Assembly (NCBI RefSeq): GCF_002933955.1
Contig: NZ_BEWW01000293.1
Location: 1 to 44,335 of the forward strand
Origin: Prevotella sp. MGM2
GTDB lineage: Bacteria > Bacteroidota > Bacteroidia > Bacteroidales > Bacteroidaceae
Length of the DNA stretch: 44,335 bases
Reading direction: 5' to 3'
The notes under the pieces are model-generated. The model worked only from the letters and a program-made list of their open reading frames with translations. It had not been told where the DNA came from and did no database searches. Positions within the stretch are counted from its first letter, which is position 1, and each line of letters opens with the position of its first letter. Positions 32,186 to 40,395 of the stretch are shown here, in pieces. Both the position numbers and the translations under genes were made by a program.

Positions 32186-33859
32186 TTATTGTATGTAAAT
32201 GGTTCCATCGGCGGCGGTCAGCGTGAAGTCGTCGAAAATAACCGCACCTCCGGGATTTTTTGAAATCATGACTATGGGATTGACCATAGTTTCGGCATCG
32301 AGCGTGAAGGTGTGCTCAACAAGCACCCATTCGCCGGTGAGGTCGTTAACGTAATCGCCATAGGTGTATTGGGTGTTTACTGCGGCGCCGTTGACCACCG
32401 GTACGTAGCCCGGACGGACACTACCCCCCCTGTTTGTGGCGGCCTTGACGTAGAATTTCATCGTATAGGTGCCGGCCGGCAGTGTCAGTTCTTTATAGGC
32501 CAAGCGGTTGTTGCCGCTTGTTGAACCGGCTACTTCGGCGGCATATTGGCCGCTGTGAGCGTCTGTGGTGCGGGTGATGGCTCCCTTGGAAGCCGAGGTC
32601 GTGGATTGCCAGTGGTAAGGGGTGGAGCCTTTCCAGTTTTCAAAATCTCCGTTGGCAGCTGTCTCGTCTCCTGTATTGTCGTCGCTGCCTCCGGTGTTCT
32701 CGCCCGGTTTGCCGGCTTCGATGGAGAAATTGCGCACTTCCCAGGTGGAACCGCTTTCGGCATTGGTGTTATAGCGGAAAGCTATGCGGATATTCTTGCC
32801 CATATATTCGGCCGGAATGGCAAGGTCGGCTGTAGTGAAGGTGTTCCAGTCGGTTTTGCCGTCAGCCGTTTTCAGGTCTGTCACGTGGTCGGAGTTCAAA
32901 AGTGTCCAGCCGTCTCCGGGATGGGCTTCGTCAAAGTTGGCATTGATGAGCACCTGCTGGTTGTCTTTATCTTTGTTGTATTGAATGATATATTCATAGC
33001 TGAGGTGGACTTCCGTCTGACCTGCCAGAGATATTTCGGGACTTACCAGATAATAGGTGCCGGCGGTTGTTACTTTCGTGGCGTTGTCGTAGCCGGTAGC
33101 CTTAGCCGTCTGATAATCGTTGATCCATTGTCCGCTGCCGCTCGTGGTGTGGCTCTTGAAGCCGCCGAGGTCTGAGGAGAACGAGGCGGAGAAAGGCAAC
33201 GTCTTCACGCTTTCCTCATCGCCCTTGTCGGGATTATAAGTGCCGGCGCCGTTGAGAACCTTAAAGTTCTTGACCTCCCAGGTTGCTGCCTTGGTGGTGG
33301 TTTTGTAGCAGAGGGCCACTGTCACACCGCCAGTCTTACAGAACTCGGCAGGAATGTTCACCTCGCCGCTGTTATACCATGTGTCCCAGTCACTGCCCTG
33401 CACCTGGTTATATTCCATTTCCGTCCAGGTAGCGGCGGTAACATCCGTCGTATAGTCTTTGCTCACCAAAAGGCGGTAGTGGCTTTTAAGTTCGTTGGCA
33501 TTGCCGTAACGCAGAATGTAGTCAAATGTCACATGTGCGGCTTCAATGTTGGTCAGGTCCATTTTAGGGGAAATGAGCCAGCTTTCAGCGGGGTTGTTCT
33601 CTTTGTTACCATCGCCGTCAGTGTCGGTAAAAGAAGTTACCTGAGCACAACTGTAGCTGACACTCCAAGGGAATGCGCCTTCCGGAGTGCTGGTGGTGAA
33701 ACGGCCGAGACTGGTGGAGAAACTCTCGTTGAGAATGACGTCACCGACTTCACCTTCATCGGGCTTGTCGTTGATGCCATAAGGGGCTGGAACATCTTCG
33801 CAGGCGGTGAAGCCTAAGGCAAGAATTGCTGCGGCAAAGAATGATAAATACTTTTTCAT
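32186..33859 (-). CDS. Choice-of-anchor J lipoprotein with C-terminal carbohydrate-binding-like module
   Basis: A 557-residue lipoprotein (signal ILALGFTAC, Cys 20). Two related beta-sandwich repeats follow: about 42-205 (ILNESFSTSLGRF, SWLISPKMDLTN, ATWEVKNFKVL) and 222-385 (LPFSASFSSDLGGF, YYLVSPEISLAG, STWEVRNFSIE), the pattern of the choice-of-anchor J domain. After a Gly/Asp-rich linker comes a third sandwich (about 405-557, NGDFENWKGSTPYHWQ, LAYKELTLPAGTYTMKFYV), similar to carbohydrate-binding modules. A run of seven G on the coding strand (32424-32430) encodes Arg-Gly-Gly and could slip. Its place between the OB-fold lipoprotein and the nuclease points to a surface adhesin or binding subunit of that system; no enzyme motif is seen. 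Confidence 0.85.
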   Translation of the reverse strand: MKKYLSFFAAAILALGFTACEDVPAPYGINDKPDEGEVGDVILNESFSTSLGRFTTSTPEGAFPWSVSYSCAQVTSFTDTDGDGNKENNPAESWLISPKMDLTNIEAAHVTFDYILRYGNANELKSHYRLLVSKDYTTDVTAATWTEMEYNQVQGSDWDTWYNSGEVNIPAEFCKTGGVTVALCYKTTTKAATWEVKNFKVLNGAGTYNPDKGDEESVKTLPFSASFSSDLGGFKSHTTSGSGQWINDYQTAKATGYDNATKVTTAGTYYLVSPEISLAGQTEVHLSYEYIIQYNKDKDNQQVLINANFDEAHPGDGWTLLNSDHVTDLKTADGKTDWNTFTTADLAIPAEYMGKNIRIAFRYNTNAESGSTWEVRNFSIEAGKPGENTGGSDDNTGDETAANGDFENWKGSTPYHWQSTTSASKGAITRTTDAHSGQYAAEVAGSTSGNNRLAYKELTLPAGTYTMKFYVKAATNRGGSVRPGYVPVVNGAAVNTQYTYGDYVNDLTGEWVLVEHTFTLDAETMVNPIVMISKNPGGAVIFDDFTLTAADGTIYIQ

Positions 33860-33904
33860 ATTTGCGGATATGTTATGTTTTGAATGAACGGATTAATGGT
33901 GTAT

Positions 33905-34912
33905 TTATTGTGCGTAGGTTGCCGTTTCGGCGTCAATTTCCGAGTTGGACTTGAGCGCCGGATAAACATCGTCAAGCGAACGCAACTGTAATTGCCAGCC
34001 GTCGTAGTAATTTAATACGCCGGTGTATGAGCGTTCGTCGGCGGGCAGATAACGGTAGGCGATTTCGTTTTTCGTGGAGGTGCGCAGAACGACATTGCTC
34101 GTATTCGTTTTTAAAGAGATGGTACGGTCAACGCCGTAGCCGTTGTCGTGAAGCTCATAAGGTGCGAACATCTTATGACCGTTGATCATGGTCTCTGTCT
34201 CCCCTGTAACTTCGCCTACGGCAGGAGTGGAGTTTTGTGCCTCATCGATAAGTCCGCTTACCTTTGCCAGGAGCGGTGTGTTGCGGTAGATCTTGTTGGC
34301 TGATGCCCGGAGCCAGGCCTCACCGGCAGCATCGGTAAAGTCGAGAGGTACTGTTTCAGGTGCATTGTCGTCAGGCTGTCCCACCAGCTCAATGTTGGTG
34401 CGGCACATCTCAAAGAGCATAGGACCAAGATTGAGATTGCCGTAACTCGTCTTGTAGGGTTGCCCTATGGTGGGTACTTTGCTGTAGCAACCTGCCCAAA
34501 GACCTTTCAGATTGACCTTGATGCGTTGTCCTACCTTGAAGTAGGGATAGAGGCAGGTGTTCTTTATTTTCAGCAGGATGCTCTGGTCGGTACCGTCTGT
34601 TCCGATGTTGCGCAACAGAAGTGTTTGATAAAGATTGCCTGAAATGTCGTTGGCGGCAATGACACCGGTTATGATGATGTCCTCGTTGATTTTTGAATAG
34701 AAGTTCGAGGCATTCCGTTGAAAATCGGCTGTAGCGCCATTGGCACAGTATTTGTCTTTTACTTCACCGATGGTCATGTTCACCTCGCCAACCGACGTGG
34801 GACTCGTTATGAGCAGATTGTCCGTGTCGGGGCTGTCGTGGTCGTCCATGCACGAAGACAGGGCTAATGTACTCAGGCAGCCGGTAAATATGATGGATAA
34901 TAATTTGTTCAT
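33905..34912 (-). CDS. DUF5689 (OB-fold-like) lipoprotein
   Basis: A 335-residue lipoprotein: signal STLALSSC with Cys 21, then MDDHD, an acidic stretch like the surface-export signal. The DUF5689 core (about 42-150) reads NMTIGEVKDKYC, INEDIIITGVIAANDISGN, LYQTLLLRN, VGQRIKVNLKGLWAG. This is the strand order of the OB-fold domain seen at the front of large extracellular nucleases such as ExeM/YhcR. The C-terminal half continues beta-rich (DRTISLKTNTSNVVLRTS, YTGVLNYYDGWQLQLRSLDDV). OB folds commonly bind nucleic acid or sugar; nucleic-acid binding is inferred from the neighbouring nuclease genes. It lies 52 bp after the receptor gene and 45 bp before the next. Confidence 0.87.
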   Translation of the reverse strand: MNKLLSIIFTGCLSTLALSSCMDDHDSPDTDNLLITSPTSVGEVNMTIGEVKDKYCANGATADFQRNASNFYSKINEDIIITGVIAANDISGNLYQTLLLRNIGTDGTDQSILLKIKNTCLYPYFKVGQRIKVNLKGLWAGCYSKVPTIGQPYKTSYGNLNLGPMLFEMCRTNIELVGQPDDNAPETVPLDFTDAAGEAWLRASANKIYRNTPLLAKVSGLIDEAQNSTPAVGEVTGETETMINGHKMFAPYELHDNGYGVDRTISLKTNTSNVVLRTSTKNEIAYRYLPADERSYTGVLNYYDGWQLQLRSLDDVYPALKSNSEIDAETATYAQ

Positions 34913-34964
34913 GTCTTTATTGCTTTTTGTTCGGTACGCCGGATGGTAAGTGCGGCATACTGGT

Positions 34965-37637
34965 TTAGAAACGGAAACCTACGTTGAGGAACGCGTTGAT
35001 GGCGTTGGCGTAGTAATATTTCGAATTCTTTGAGAAAACATAGGCGCGGTCTTCGCCGGTGTTGTAGCTGTCGCCACGGTTCTGTTCATATCCTCCGGTG
35101 CGCATGTTACGGTTGTTCGTGATGTTGCTCACTGAGAGGTTTACGCTCAGGGTGCGTCCTTTGGGCAGGCGGATGAACTTGCCGATAGAGGCGTCAAGCA
35201 TGAATCCGCCGTCAAACTTTTCCTGCTTGGCCGAATAGGCGGCAGCTACGGAACCGTCTTGATTGAAAAGGACACCTCCGCCTCGGTTGAGCTCCTCCCG
35301 CGTTACATCGAAAGTGGGTACTCCGTTGGCGTCAACGGCCGAAGCGGTGTAATTGGGCGTAATGTTGGAGAGGCGGCGATACTGCGAGAAGCCGACATAG
35401 ACACGGTCGTAGTAATTGAGGTTGGCCTCGAAGAACCAGCCGTTGGTGTTGTAGTTAACCCCTAGACTGGCGGCGGCCAGCGGTGTGCCGCTTATGCGCA
35501 TGCCATCGGCTACGACACGCAGCGGCATAGCTTCGCCGGTTACTGGATTAGTCCAGACGTTCAGTTCGTTAATGGTTTTTGCATCCATTCCCTCATAGTT
35601 GATCTGCGCATAAGGATTGTTGATGTATTTGGCATCGCTGATGGTTCCCATGAGGTTGAAGGAGAGTTTTGAATTGACCTGATAAACAAAAGCCGCTTCA
35701 AGGCCGGAATGTTCCTTGTCGATACCGTTCATAGTGAGATAGGTGAAACGTGTTTCAGCGTCATTGTAGAAAGCCGTCTGCTCCACCTGATTCATGAATT
35801 TGGTGTAGAAGGCGGAAAGACGGCCGGAAAAGTTACCCACACGGAAAGCATAGCTGAGTTCTCCGCTGAGGATGTCTTCGGTAGTGAGGTTGTCTACAAA
35901 ATTGTTTTGCATGCGAGGGGCCACAAAACTGTTGCGTGCCAATGGTGCGCGGCTTTCATATCCTCCTGAAATGGCTATGCGGTGGTTGGCTATGGGCGTA
36001 TAAGTCAGCATGGCTTTGGCGCTTCCGCCCAGAAAACGTGCTTTCCCGCTCTTGCCATAGGAATTTTCCGGTGCGCGGCCGTTTTGCATCAGGCCGTCAC
36101 GCTCAATAGTCGAACCATCAATGCTTCCTCCTGCAATCGCGGAGAATTTACGGGTTGTATATTGGTATTGCATCCAGGCACGTGCTTGGTTTACAAATAT
36201 GTTGTAGTTGTAGCCGAATTTGTCGCCTACGCCGATTTTGCGGTTGGGATTGCGCAGGTCGTTTTGCGCTTCGCTGCTCTCCGGGCCGTAATCGTTGGCC
36301 GCGAATTTATCCACATCGGTGTAGCGGGTGCCGCCCAAAAGGTCTTCCATCGTTTTGTAGTGCATGCCTTTGGTGGAATTGATGCTGAAACCGGCAACGT
36401 ATTTATTGTGTGCGTTGAGTGAGTGGCTGAAGGCCGAGTTGAGGGCAAATACCATCTGGTCGTTATGACGCCGCTCCTGATAATAGAGAGCTTCGCCTCC
36501 GTTAAGTTCATTTTGGCGGTTCACATAGTACATACGGTCCCAGTTAATCTGGCGATTGGCTTCACTGGCGCGCCAATAGTCTACGAGCTGGTTGTATTGT
36601 TCGAGGAAGAACGGATTTTGTGCCAGATAGTCAGGATTGTTAATAGTGGGATCGTAAACGTTGAATACGCTCGATGGCAGGTTCTTGTAATAGTCAGGTC
36701 TAGGGTCGTAAGCATCGCCGTTCCAGCCTAGGGCTGTGGAACCGTAATTGCTGTACTTGAAACCGGCTGCGGTAGAGAGGCGCATCTCGGAGTTGATCTT
36801 GTAGTCCCAGGAAAGGATGGTGGTTGGTTCAAAGCTTTTCACAACACGCGAATTGCGCATTTTCCCGTTTTGGAATCCCCAGTTCGGATTGTAATAGTGG
36901 GAATTGGCCAGCCAGTAAGCTTCTTCTGTTGAAGCTCCCTGCTGTCCGCGTTCCGTGGGCGATCCGAATGTGACGAGTGAGAGGCTGTGGGCATCGCCGA
37001 AACGTTTTTCTGCCGATAACATGTAGGCAAAGGAGTTGTAGAATGTACCGTCTATCACGCCTTCGTTGGCCCAGCGGTATCCCACGGTTCCGGCAAAGGC
37101 CCATCCGTTTTCATTCAACCCTGTGGCGTGGGTAAACATGCCGCGCATGAGGTAGTTGCGGTTACACCCTGAGAGAGTGAGCTTATTGCCTTGTGCAAAC
37201 TGGCTGGCCCGTGTGTTGATGTTGCTTGCTCCGCCGATACTTGTCAGTCCGAAGTTGTTGTATTCAAAACCGGCAACACCTTCCTGATTGCGGGTGGCAT
37301 CGTTGAGGCCGCCTATCATGCCGTAACTGAAACGGCCTGTTTCGACATCGTTAAGCATCAGGCCGTTCATGTAAACCTGATTGTACATGTTGTCGTAACC
37401 ACGCACGCGGAAACGCATGGGGCTGAAGCGGTAACCTACCTCTGAGAGATAGACATCGCTCTTCGACGCCGAAATGGACGATACGGCTTGCGAGGCATCG
37501 TTGTCCTCGTCGAGTTGCGACTCGGTGAATGTGAAGTCAGCGCTGTCGTCATAGCGGTTGAGCGTGTCGACTTGCTGGGCATACATTCCTCCGGCCACGC
37601 ACCAAGCCGCAGCCATTAGTTTTACGCCTTTACTCAT
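34965..37637 (-). CDS. TonB-dependent outer-membrane receptor (non-SusC type)
   Basis: An 890-residue outer-membrane active transporter. After the signal peptide (ends GGMYAQ) comes a short acidic/aromatic stretch (DDSADFTFTESQLDEDND), where a TonB box is expected. The plug domain follows (about 50-170: VYLSEVGYRFSPMRFRVRGYDN, VYMNGLMLNDVETGRFSYG, GGASNINTRASQFAQG), then a 22-strand barrel ending FLNVGFRF. Unlike most SusC proteins there is no N-terminal carboxypeptidase-like regulatory domain, and no SusD partner is found. It heads the DUF5689/choice-of-anchor J/nuclease operon, so a nucleotide, oligonucleotide or phosphate-bearing product is a reasonable cargo guess. It has a long, possibly structured leader. 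Confidence 0.93.
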   Translation of the reverse strand: MSKGVKLMAAAWCVAGGMYAQQVDTLNRYDDSADFTFTESQLDEDNDASQAVSSISASKSDVYLSEVGYRFSPMRFRVRGYDNMYNQVYMNGLMLNDVETGRFSYGMIGGLNDATRNQEGVAGFEYNNFGLTSIGGASNINTRASQFAQGNKLTLSGCNRNYLMRGMFTHATGLNENGWAFAGTVGYRWANEGVIDGTFYNSFAYMLSAEKRFGDAHSLSLVTFGSPTERGQQGASTEEAYWLANSHYYNPNWGFQNGKMRNSRVVKSFEPTTILSWDYKINSEMRLSTAAGFKYSNYGSTALGWNGDAYDPRPDYYKNLPSSVFNVYDPTINNPDYLAQNPFFLEQYNQLVDYWRASEANRQINWDRMYYVNRQNELNGGEALYYQERRHNDQMVFALNSAFSHSLNAHNKYVAGFSINSTKGMHYKTMEDLLGGTRYTDVDKFAANDYGPESSEAQNDLRNPNRKIGVGDKFGYNYNIFVNQARAWMQYQYTTRKFSAIAGGSIDGSTIERDGLMQNGRAPENSYGKSGKARFLGGSAKAMLTYTPIANHRIAISGGYESRAPLARNSFVAPRMQNNFVDNLTTEDILSGELSYAFRVGNFSGRLSAFYTKFMNQVEQTAFYNDAETRFTYLTMNGIDKEHSGLEAAFVYQVNSKLSFNLMGTISDAKYINNPYAQINYEGMDAKTINELNVWTNPVTGEAMPLRVVADGMRISGTPLAAASLGVNYNTNGWFFEANLNYYDRVYVGFSQYRRLSNITPNYTASAVDANGVPTFDVTREELNRGGGVLFNQDGSVAAAYSAKQEKFDGGFMLDASIGKFIRLPKGRTLSVNLSVSNITNNRNMRTGGYEQNRGDSYNTGEDRAYVFSKNSKYYYANAINAFLNVGFRF

Positions 37638-37836
37638 AATACAGTTTTTTGTTGATTGATTATGGTTTGAGTTTTCCGGGCAAGGCTTCTGCCTGCTGGC
37701 CGGTCATGAAGTTTCTCCCTTCTATTCTATATGGGTTAAATCAAAGGAGCAGCCTGCCAATGTTTGACCGGAAATAGGGCTAAAGGCAGGTTTCTTTCGG
37801 AGGCAGTTCCAGTCTTTTCCGGGGATTATTACGTTG
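37638..37836 (-). promoter_or_regulatory. Long leader of the TonB receptor operon, possibly structured, with a 15-codon ORF
   Basis: About 195 nt separate the -7 box from the receptor ATG. On the minus strand GGCAGGCT (37751-37758) can pair with AGCCTTGCC (37679-37687, one bulge), and CCGGTC (37766-37771) with GACCGG (37700-37705), which would cross or nest in a compact fold. A small ORF at 37707-37660 reads MTGQQAEALPGKLKP, preceded by GGGAGA. None of the riboswitch cores I know (cobalamin, TPP, FMN, SAM) is present. Pairings were found by eye without energy calculation. Confidence 0.3.
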
Positions 37837-37844
37837 CAAAGGTA
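37837..37844 (-). promoter_or_regulatory. -7 box of TonB receptor operon
   Basis: TACCTTTG on the minus strand matches TAnnTTTG; no good -33 element. It is 87 bp from the weak box serving the divergent nuclease gene. Confidence 0.5.
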
Positions 37845-37919
37845 ATAGATTTTCAGATGGAAACGTTTACATTTTATGTGATTTTTTATTTTTATGTACG
37901 ACCCTCGTCCGAAATCTCA

Positions 37920-37938
37920 TTTTTTTTTTTGATATTTG
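37920..37938 (+). promoter_or_regulatory. 11-T tract and weak -7 box before the secreted EEP nuclease
   Basis: A run of 11 T (37920-37930) is followed directly by GATATTTG (37931-37938), 7 of 8 matches to TAnnTTTG, 39 bp before the ATG. The T-run lies in the spacer, so a change in its length would alter promoter spacing. Confidence 0.4.
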
Positions 37939-37977
37939 CCCCGAAAAAAGGCGCAAAGCCATAAAGTTTGTTTTATA

Positions 37978-39099
37978 ATGAAGAAAATTTGTTTATCCCT
38001 TGTTCTGCTTTTGGTCGCTTTGTCGGTTTGGGCTGACGGTAAGGAACCTAAAAGCTATCGCCTTTATGGCGTGGCGTTCTACAATCTGGAAAATTTGTTC
38101 GACACTGTGCACGATTATGGTAAGAACGATTATGAGTATCTTCCTTCCGGCACCATGAAATGGGGCAAGATGAAGTATGAGGCCAAGCTAAAGAATATTT
38201 CGAAGGTTCTTTCCGAACTGTGTGTTGACAAACATCCCGCAGGTCCTGCCGTTATCGGCCTGTCGGAAGTGGAGAATCACCATGTGCTCGATGACCTTCT
38301 CAAGCAACCGGCTCTTAAGAACCGCGGTTACAAGTATGTGAACTATCCCGGCGTAGACCGTCGCGGCGTGGAGTGCGCTTTCCTTTATAATCCGCGTTCT
38401 TTCAAACTCGAAAGCAGCATGATTGTACCATATTATTATAAATACGATGACCCTTCAATGCCTGATCCTGGCCTTGGTTTTTACGTGGACGGGCAAGGAT
38501 GTGTCAAAGCCCATGAGGAATTGCGTGGCGACACTACTTATATTACGCGCGGTTTTTTGGTGATGAATGGTCTTTTAGCCGGTGAGCGGACGGTGTTTAT
38601 TGTTAACCACTGGCCTTCCCGCGGTGCTGGCAGTTTTGCCCGCGAACGTGCCGGCTATCAGGTGCGTTGTCTTAAGGATGCTCTTATGAAGCAATATCCC
38701 GATGCGAAAATCATCATCATGGGTGATATGAATGACGATCCGGCAGACAAGAGTATGACTAAAAGTTTGGGATGTCTCAGGCGAATGAAAGATGTTAAAA
38801 AAACAACGGATCTTTTTAATCCGTGGTACGATATGCTCTATAAGGTAGGGCAGGGAACTTTGCTCTATGATGGGCGTTGGAACCTTTTCGATCAAATTGT
38901 TTTTACAGGTAATCTCCTTGGTTCCGACCGTTCTACGCTGAAGTTTTACAGGAATGAGATTTTCATGCGTGATTATCTTTTCCAACAGGAAGGCCGTTAC
39001 AAAGGTGCTCCTTTGCGTACTCATGCCGGTGGCGTGTGGCTCAATGGTTATAGCGACCACCTGCCCGTTTATATTTATCTTATCAAGGAGGTGAAGTGA
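37978..39099 (+). CDS. Secreted endonuclease/exonuclease/phosphatase family protein
   Basis: A 373-residue exported protein (signal MKKICLSLVLLLVALSVWA) with the complete metal-dependent EEP fold: FYNLENLFDT (Asn), GLSEVENHHVL (metal-binding Glu), VNHWPSRGAG (His), IIIMGDMNDDP (Asp/Asn pair) and GYSDHLPVYIY (terminal Asp-His). Bacteroidota proteins of this group are annotated as extracellular nucleases or phosphatases and often neighbour DUF5689 and TonB-receptor genes, as here across a divergent promoter region. No lipobox was seen, so it is periplasmic or released. The ATG at 37978 begins at the signal peptide; the open frame extends to 37936 without support. A strong terminator follows. 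Confidence 0.9.
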   Translation: MKKICLSLVLLLVALSVWADGKEPKSYRLYGVAFYNLENLFDTVHDYGKNDYEYLPSGTMKWGKMKYEAKLKNISKVLSELCVDKHPAGPAVIGLSEVENHHVLDDLLKQPALKNRGYKYVNYPGVDRRGVECAFLYNPRSFKLESSMIVPYYYKYDDPSMPDPGLGFYVDGQGCVKAHEELRGDTTYITRGFLVMNGLLAGERTVFIVNHWPSRGAGSFARERAGYQVRCLKDALMKQYPDAKIIIMGDMNDDPADKSMTKSLGCLRRMKDVKKTTDLFNPWYDMLYKVGQGTLLYDGRWNLFDQIVFTGNLLGSDRSTLKFYRNEIFMRDYLFQQEGRYKGAPLRTHAGGVWLNGYSDHLPVYIYLIKEVK

Positions 39100-39135
39100 G
39101 CAGGGCGAGAACGCAGAGAATTGAATTGAAATATA

Positions 39136-39180
39136 GAAATCCCGATGCTTTTCTCCTGCATCGGGATTTCTTGTGTTTTG
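39136..39180 (+). terminator. Rho-independent terminator of secreted EEP gene
   Basis: GAAATCCCGATGC (39136-39148) and its exact complement (39158-39170), 13-bp arms with a 9-nt loop, followed by TTGTGTTTTG. Confidence 0.85.
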
Positions 39181-39264
39181 TAAGTTGTGTGAAAATGGTG
39201 CGTGGGGATATTATATGTGAATGAGATGTTCCATTTTACGGGTATATAGAGGTGAAGGTATTGC

Positions 39265-40347
39265 CTATTTTTCTTTCTGCCATTCGAAAGAAGCGACTAT
39301 AGGATAATGGTCTGATGCGTTGATGGAACAGTCTACCTGGCAGGCGTATGGTTTAAAATGGCGTGAACACATCATGTGGTCTATACGCACACAGATGGCA
39401 TCGCGGTTAAAGGTGCGTCCAAAACCGTTGCCGGTGGTTTCGTATGCGTCAGTCAGTCCTTGCGACAGAATGCGCCGCCGGGTGTAAGATATCGGCGTGT
39501 CGTTAAAGTCACCACATAAGATAACGGGAAATTTTTCGTGAAGTTTCAGGTAGTCTGCCACGATATCAGCTTGTACGGCGCGTGTGACAGAAGCTGTTGA
39601 GATCTTTGAAACCAGCAGCCGTGAGCTGCTTTCCACATCGCTTTCTTCCGGTGTGCGTACCATTGTGTGATAGCTTTTGCGGTCTGCGGGCGAGAGGTGC
39701 ATCGATTCCAAGTGACAGTTGACAACCAGCAGTGTATCTGTTTTTCCTGTCAGCAGTTTGAATGCCGCGCTGCCGTTGGTGCCGTTATGGCAGATCACTT
39801 CTTTTCCCACTATGGGGTAACGTGAGAAGACCGCGTATATGTTACTGTTAATCGACACGGTGTCATGATGAGGGTATGCCTTCTCCAGCATGGGTAGTGT
39901 CTCTTCGGCATAGCGCGTGAAAGGAATCGTGGCTGCCTCTTGGAGGCAAACGATGTCCGCCTGTGCGTCAATCAGATAGTTCGTAATGGCATGACGCTCC
40001 TGTGCGGCGGTGTTTTCGCCGCCGAAGCAGGCTGTGTTGTAGGAAATAACCTTGATGGCTCCTTCGGGCGGTGATGAAGGGAAGTTGAAAGGGATGTATG
40101 CGCGGATGGAAAAGAAGGCGCCTGCCAGTCCGAGGAGTGGAATCCATGCGTGGCGTCGTGCGAAGAGGAGTGTCAGAGCCTGCATGAGCAGTACACCGGT
40201 CAGAAAAAAAGGAAAAGCCAGTCCGACAACACCGAGCAGGCGGCAGTGTACGGGACTGATAAAGACGCTGGCCGCACATAGCCATAGAAGGACTACGGCG
40301 CACCATGATGCGCCAGCCAGCAGGTTTTGTGCTGTATTGACTTTCAT
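39265..40347 (-). CDS. Membrane-bound endonuclease/exonuclease/phosphatase family protein
   Basis: A 360-residue protein with three N-terminal membrane helices (about 8-30, 37-60, 66-86) and an EEP domain (about 95-358). Motifs: VISYNTACFGG (Asn), IVCLQEAA (Glu), LLVVNCHLES (His), VILCGDFNDTP (Asp/Asn), RIDHMMCS and NASDHYPIVASF (final Asp-His). All catalytic positions are present. It is 48 bp behind the rhomboid gene on the same strand, a pairing I know from other Bacteroidales, so it probably belongs to that unit rather than to the nuclease locus at 31-39 kb. Activity could be phosphodiesterase on nucleic acid, lipid or nucleotide; sequence does not decide. Confidence 0.88.
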   Translation of the reverse strand: MKVNTAQNLLAGASWCAVVLLWLCAASVFISPVHCRLLGVVGLAFPFFLTGVLLMQALTLLFARRHAWIPLLGLAGAFFSIRAYIPFNFPSSPPEGAIKVISYNTACFGGENTAAQERHAITNYLIDAQADIVCLQEAATIPFTRYAEETLPMLEKAYPHHDTVSINSNIYAVFSRYPIVGKEVICHNGTNGSAAFKLLTGKTDTLLVVNCHLESMHLSPADRKSYHTMVRTPEESDVESSSRLLVSKISTASVTRAVQADIVADYLKLHEKFPVILCGDFNDTPISYTRRRILSQGLTDAYETTGNGFGRTFNRDAICVRIDHMMCSRHFKPYACQVDCSINASDHYPIVASFEWQKEK

Positions 40348-40395
40348 TGTTTTAAAGTGGATGTCGCGGTTGTGCGCGGCTTCGTTGTCCTGTTT

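Noticed and set aside
37638-37844. Known riboswitch before the TonB receptor (cobalamin, TPP, FMN)
   Set aside because: None of the conserved cores of these classes is present on the minus strand; kept only as an unclassified leader.
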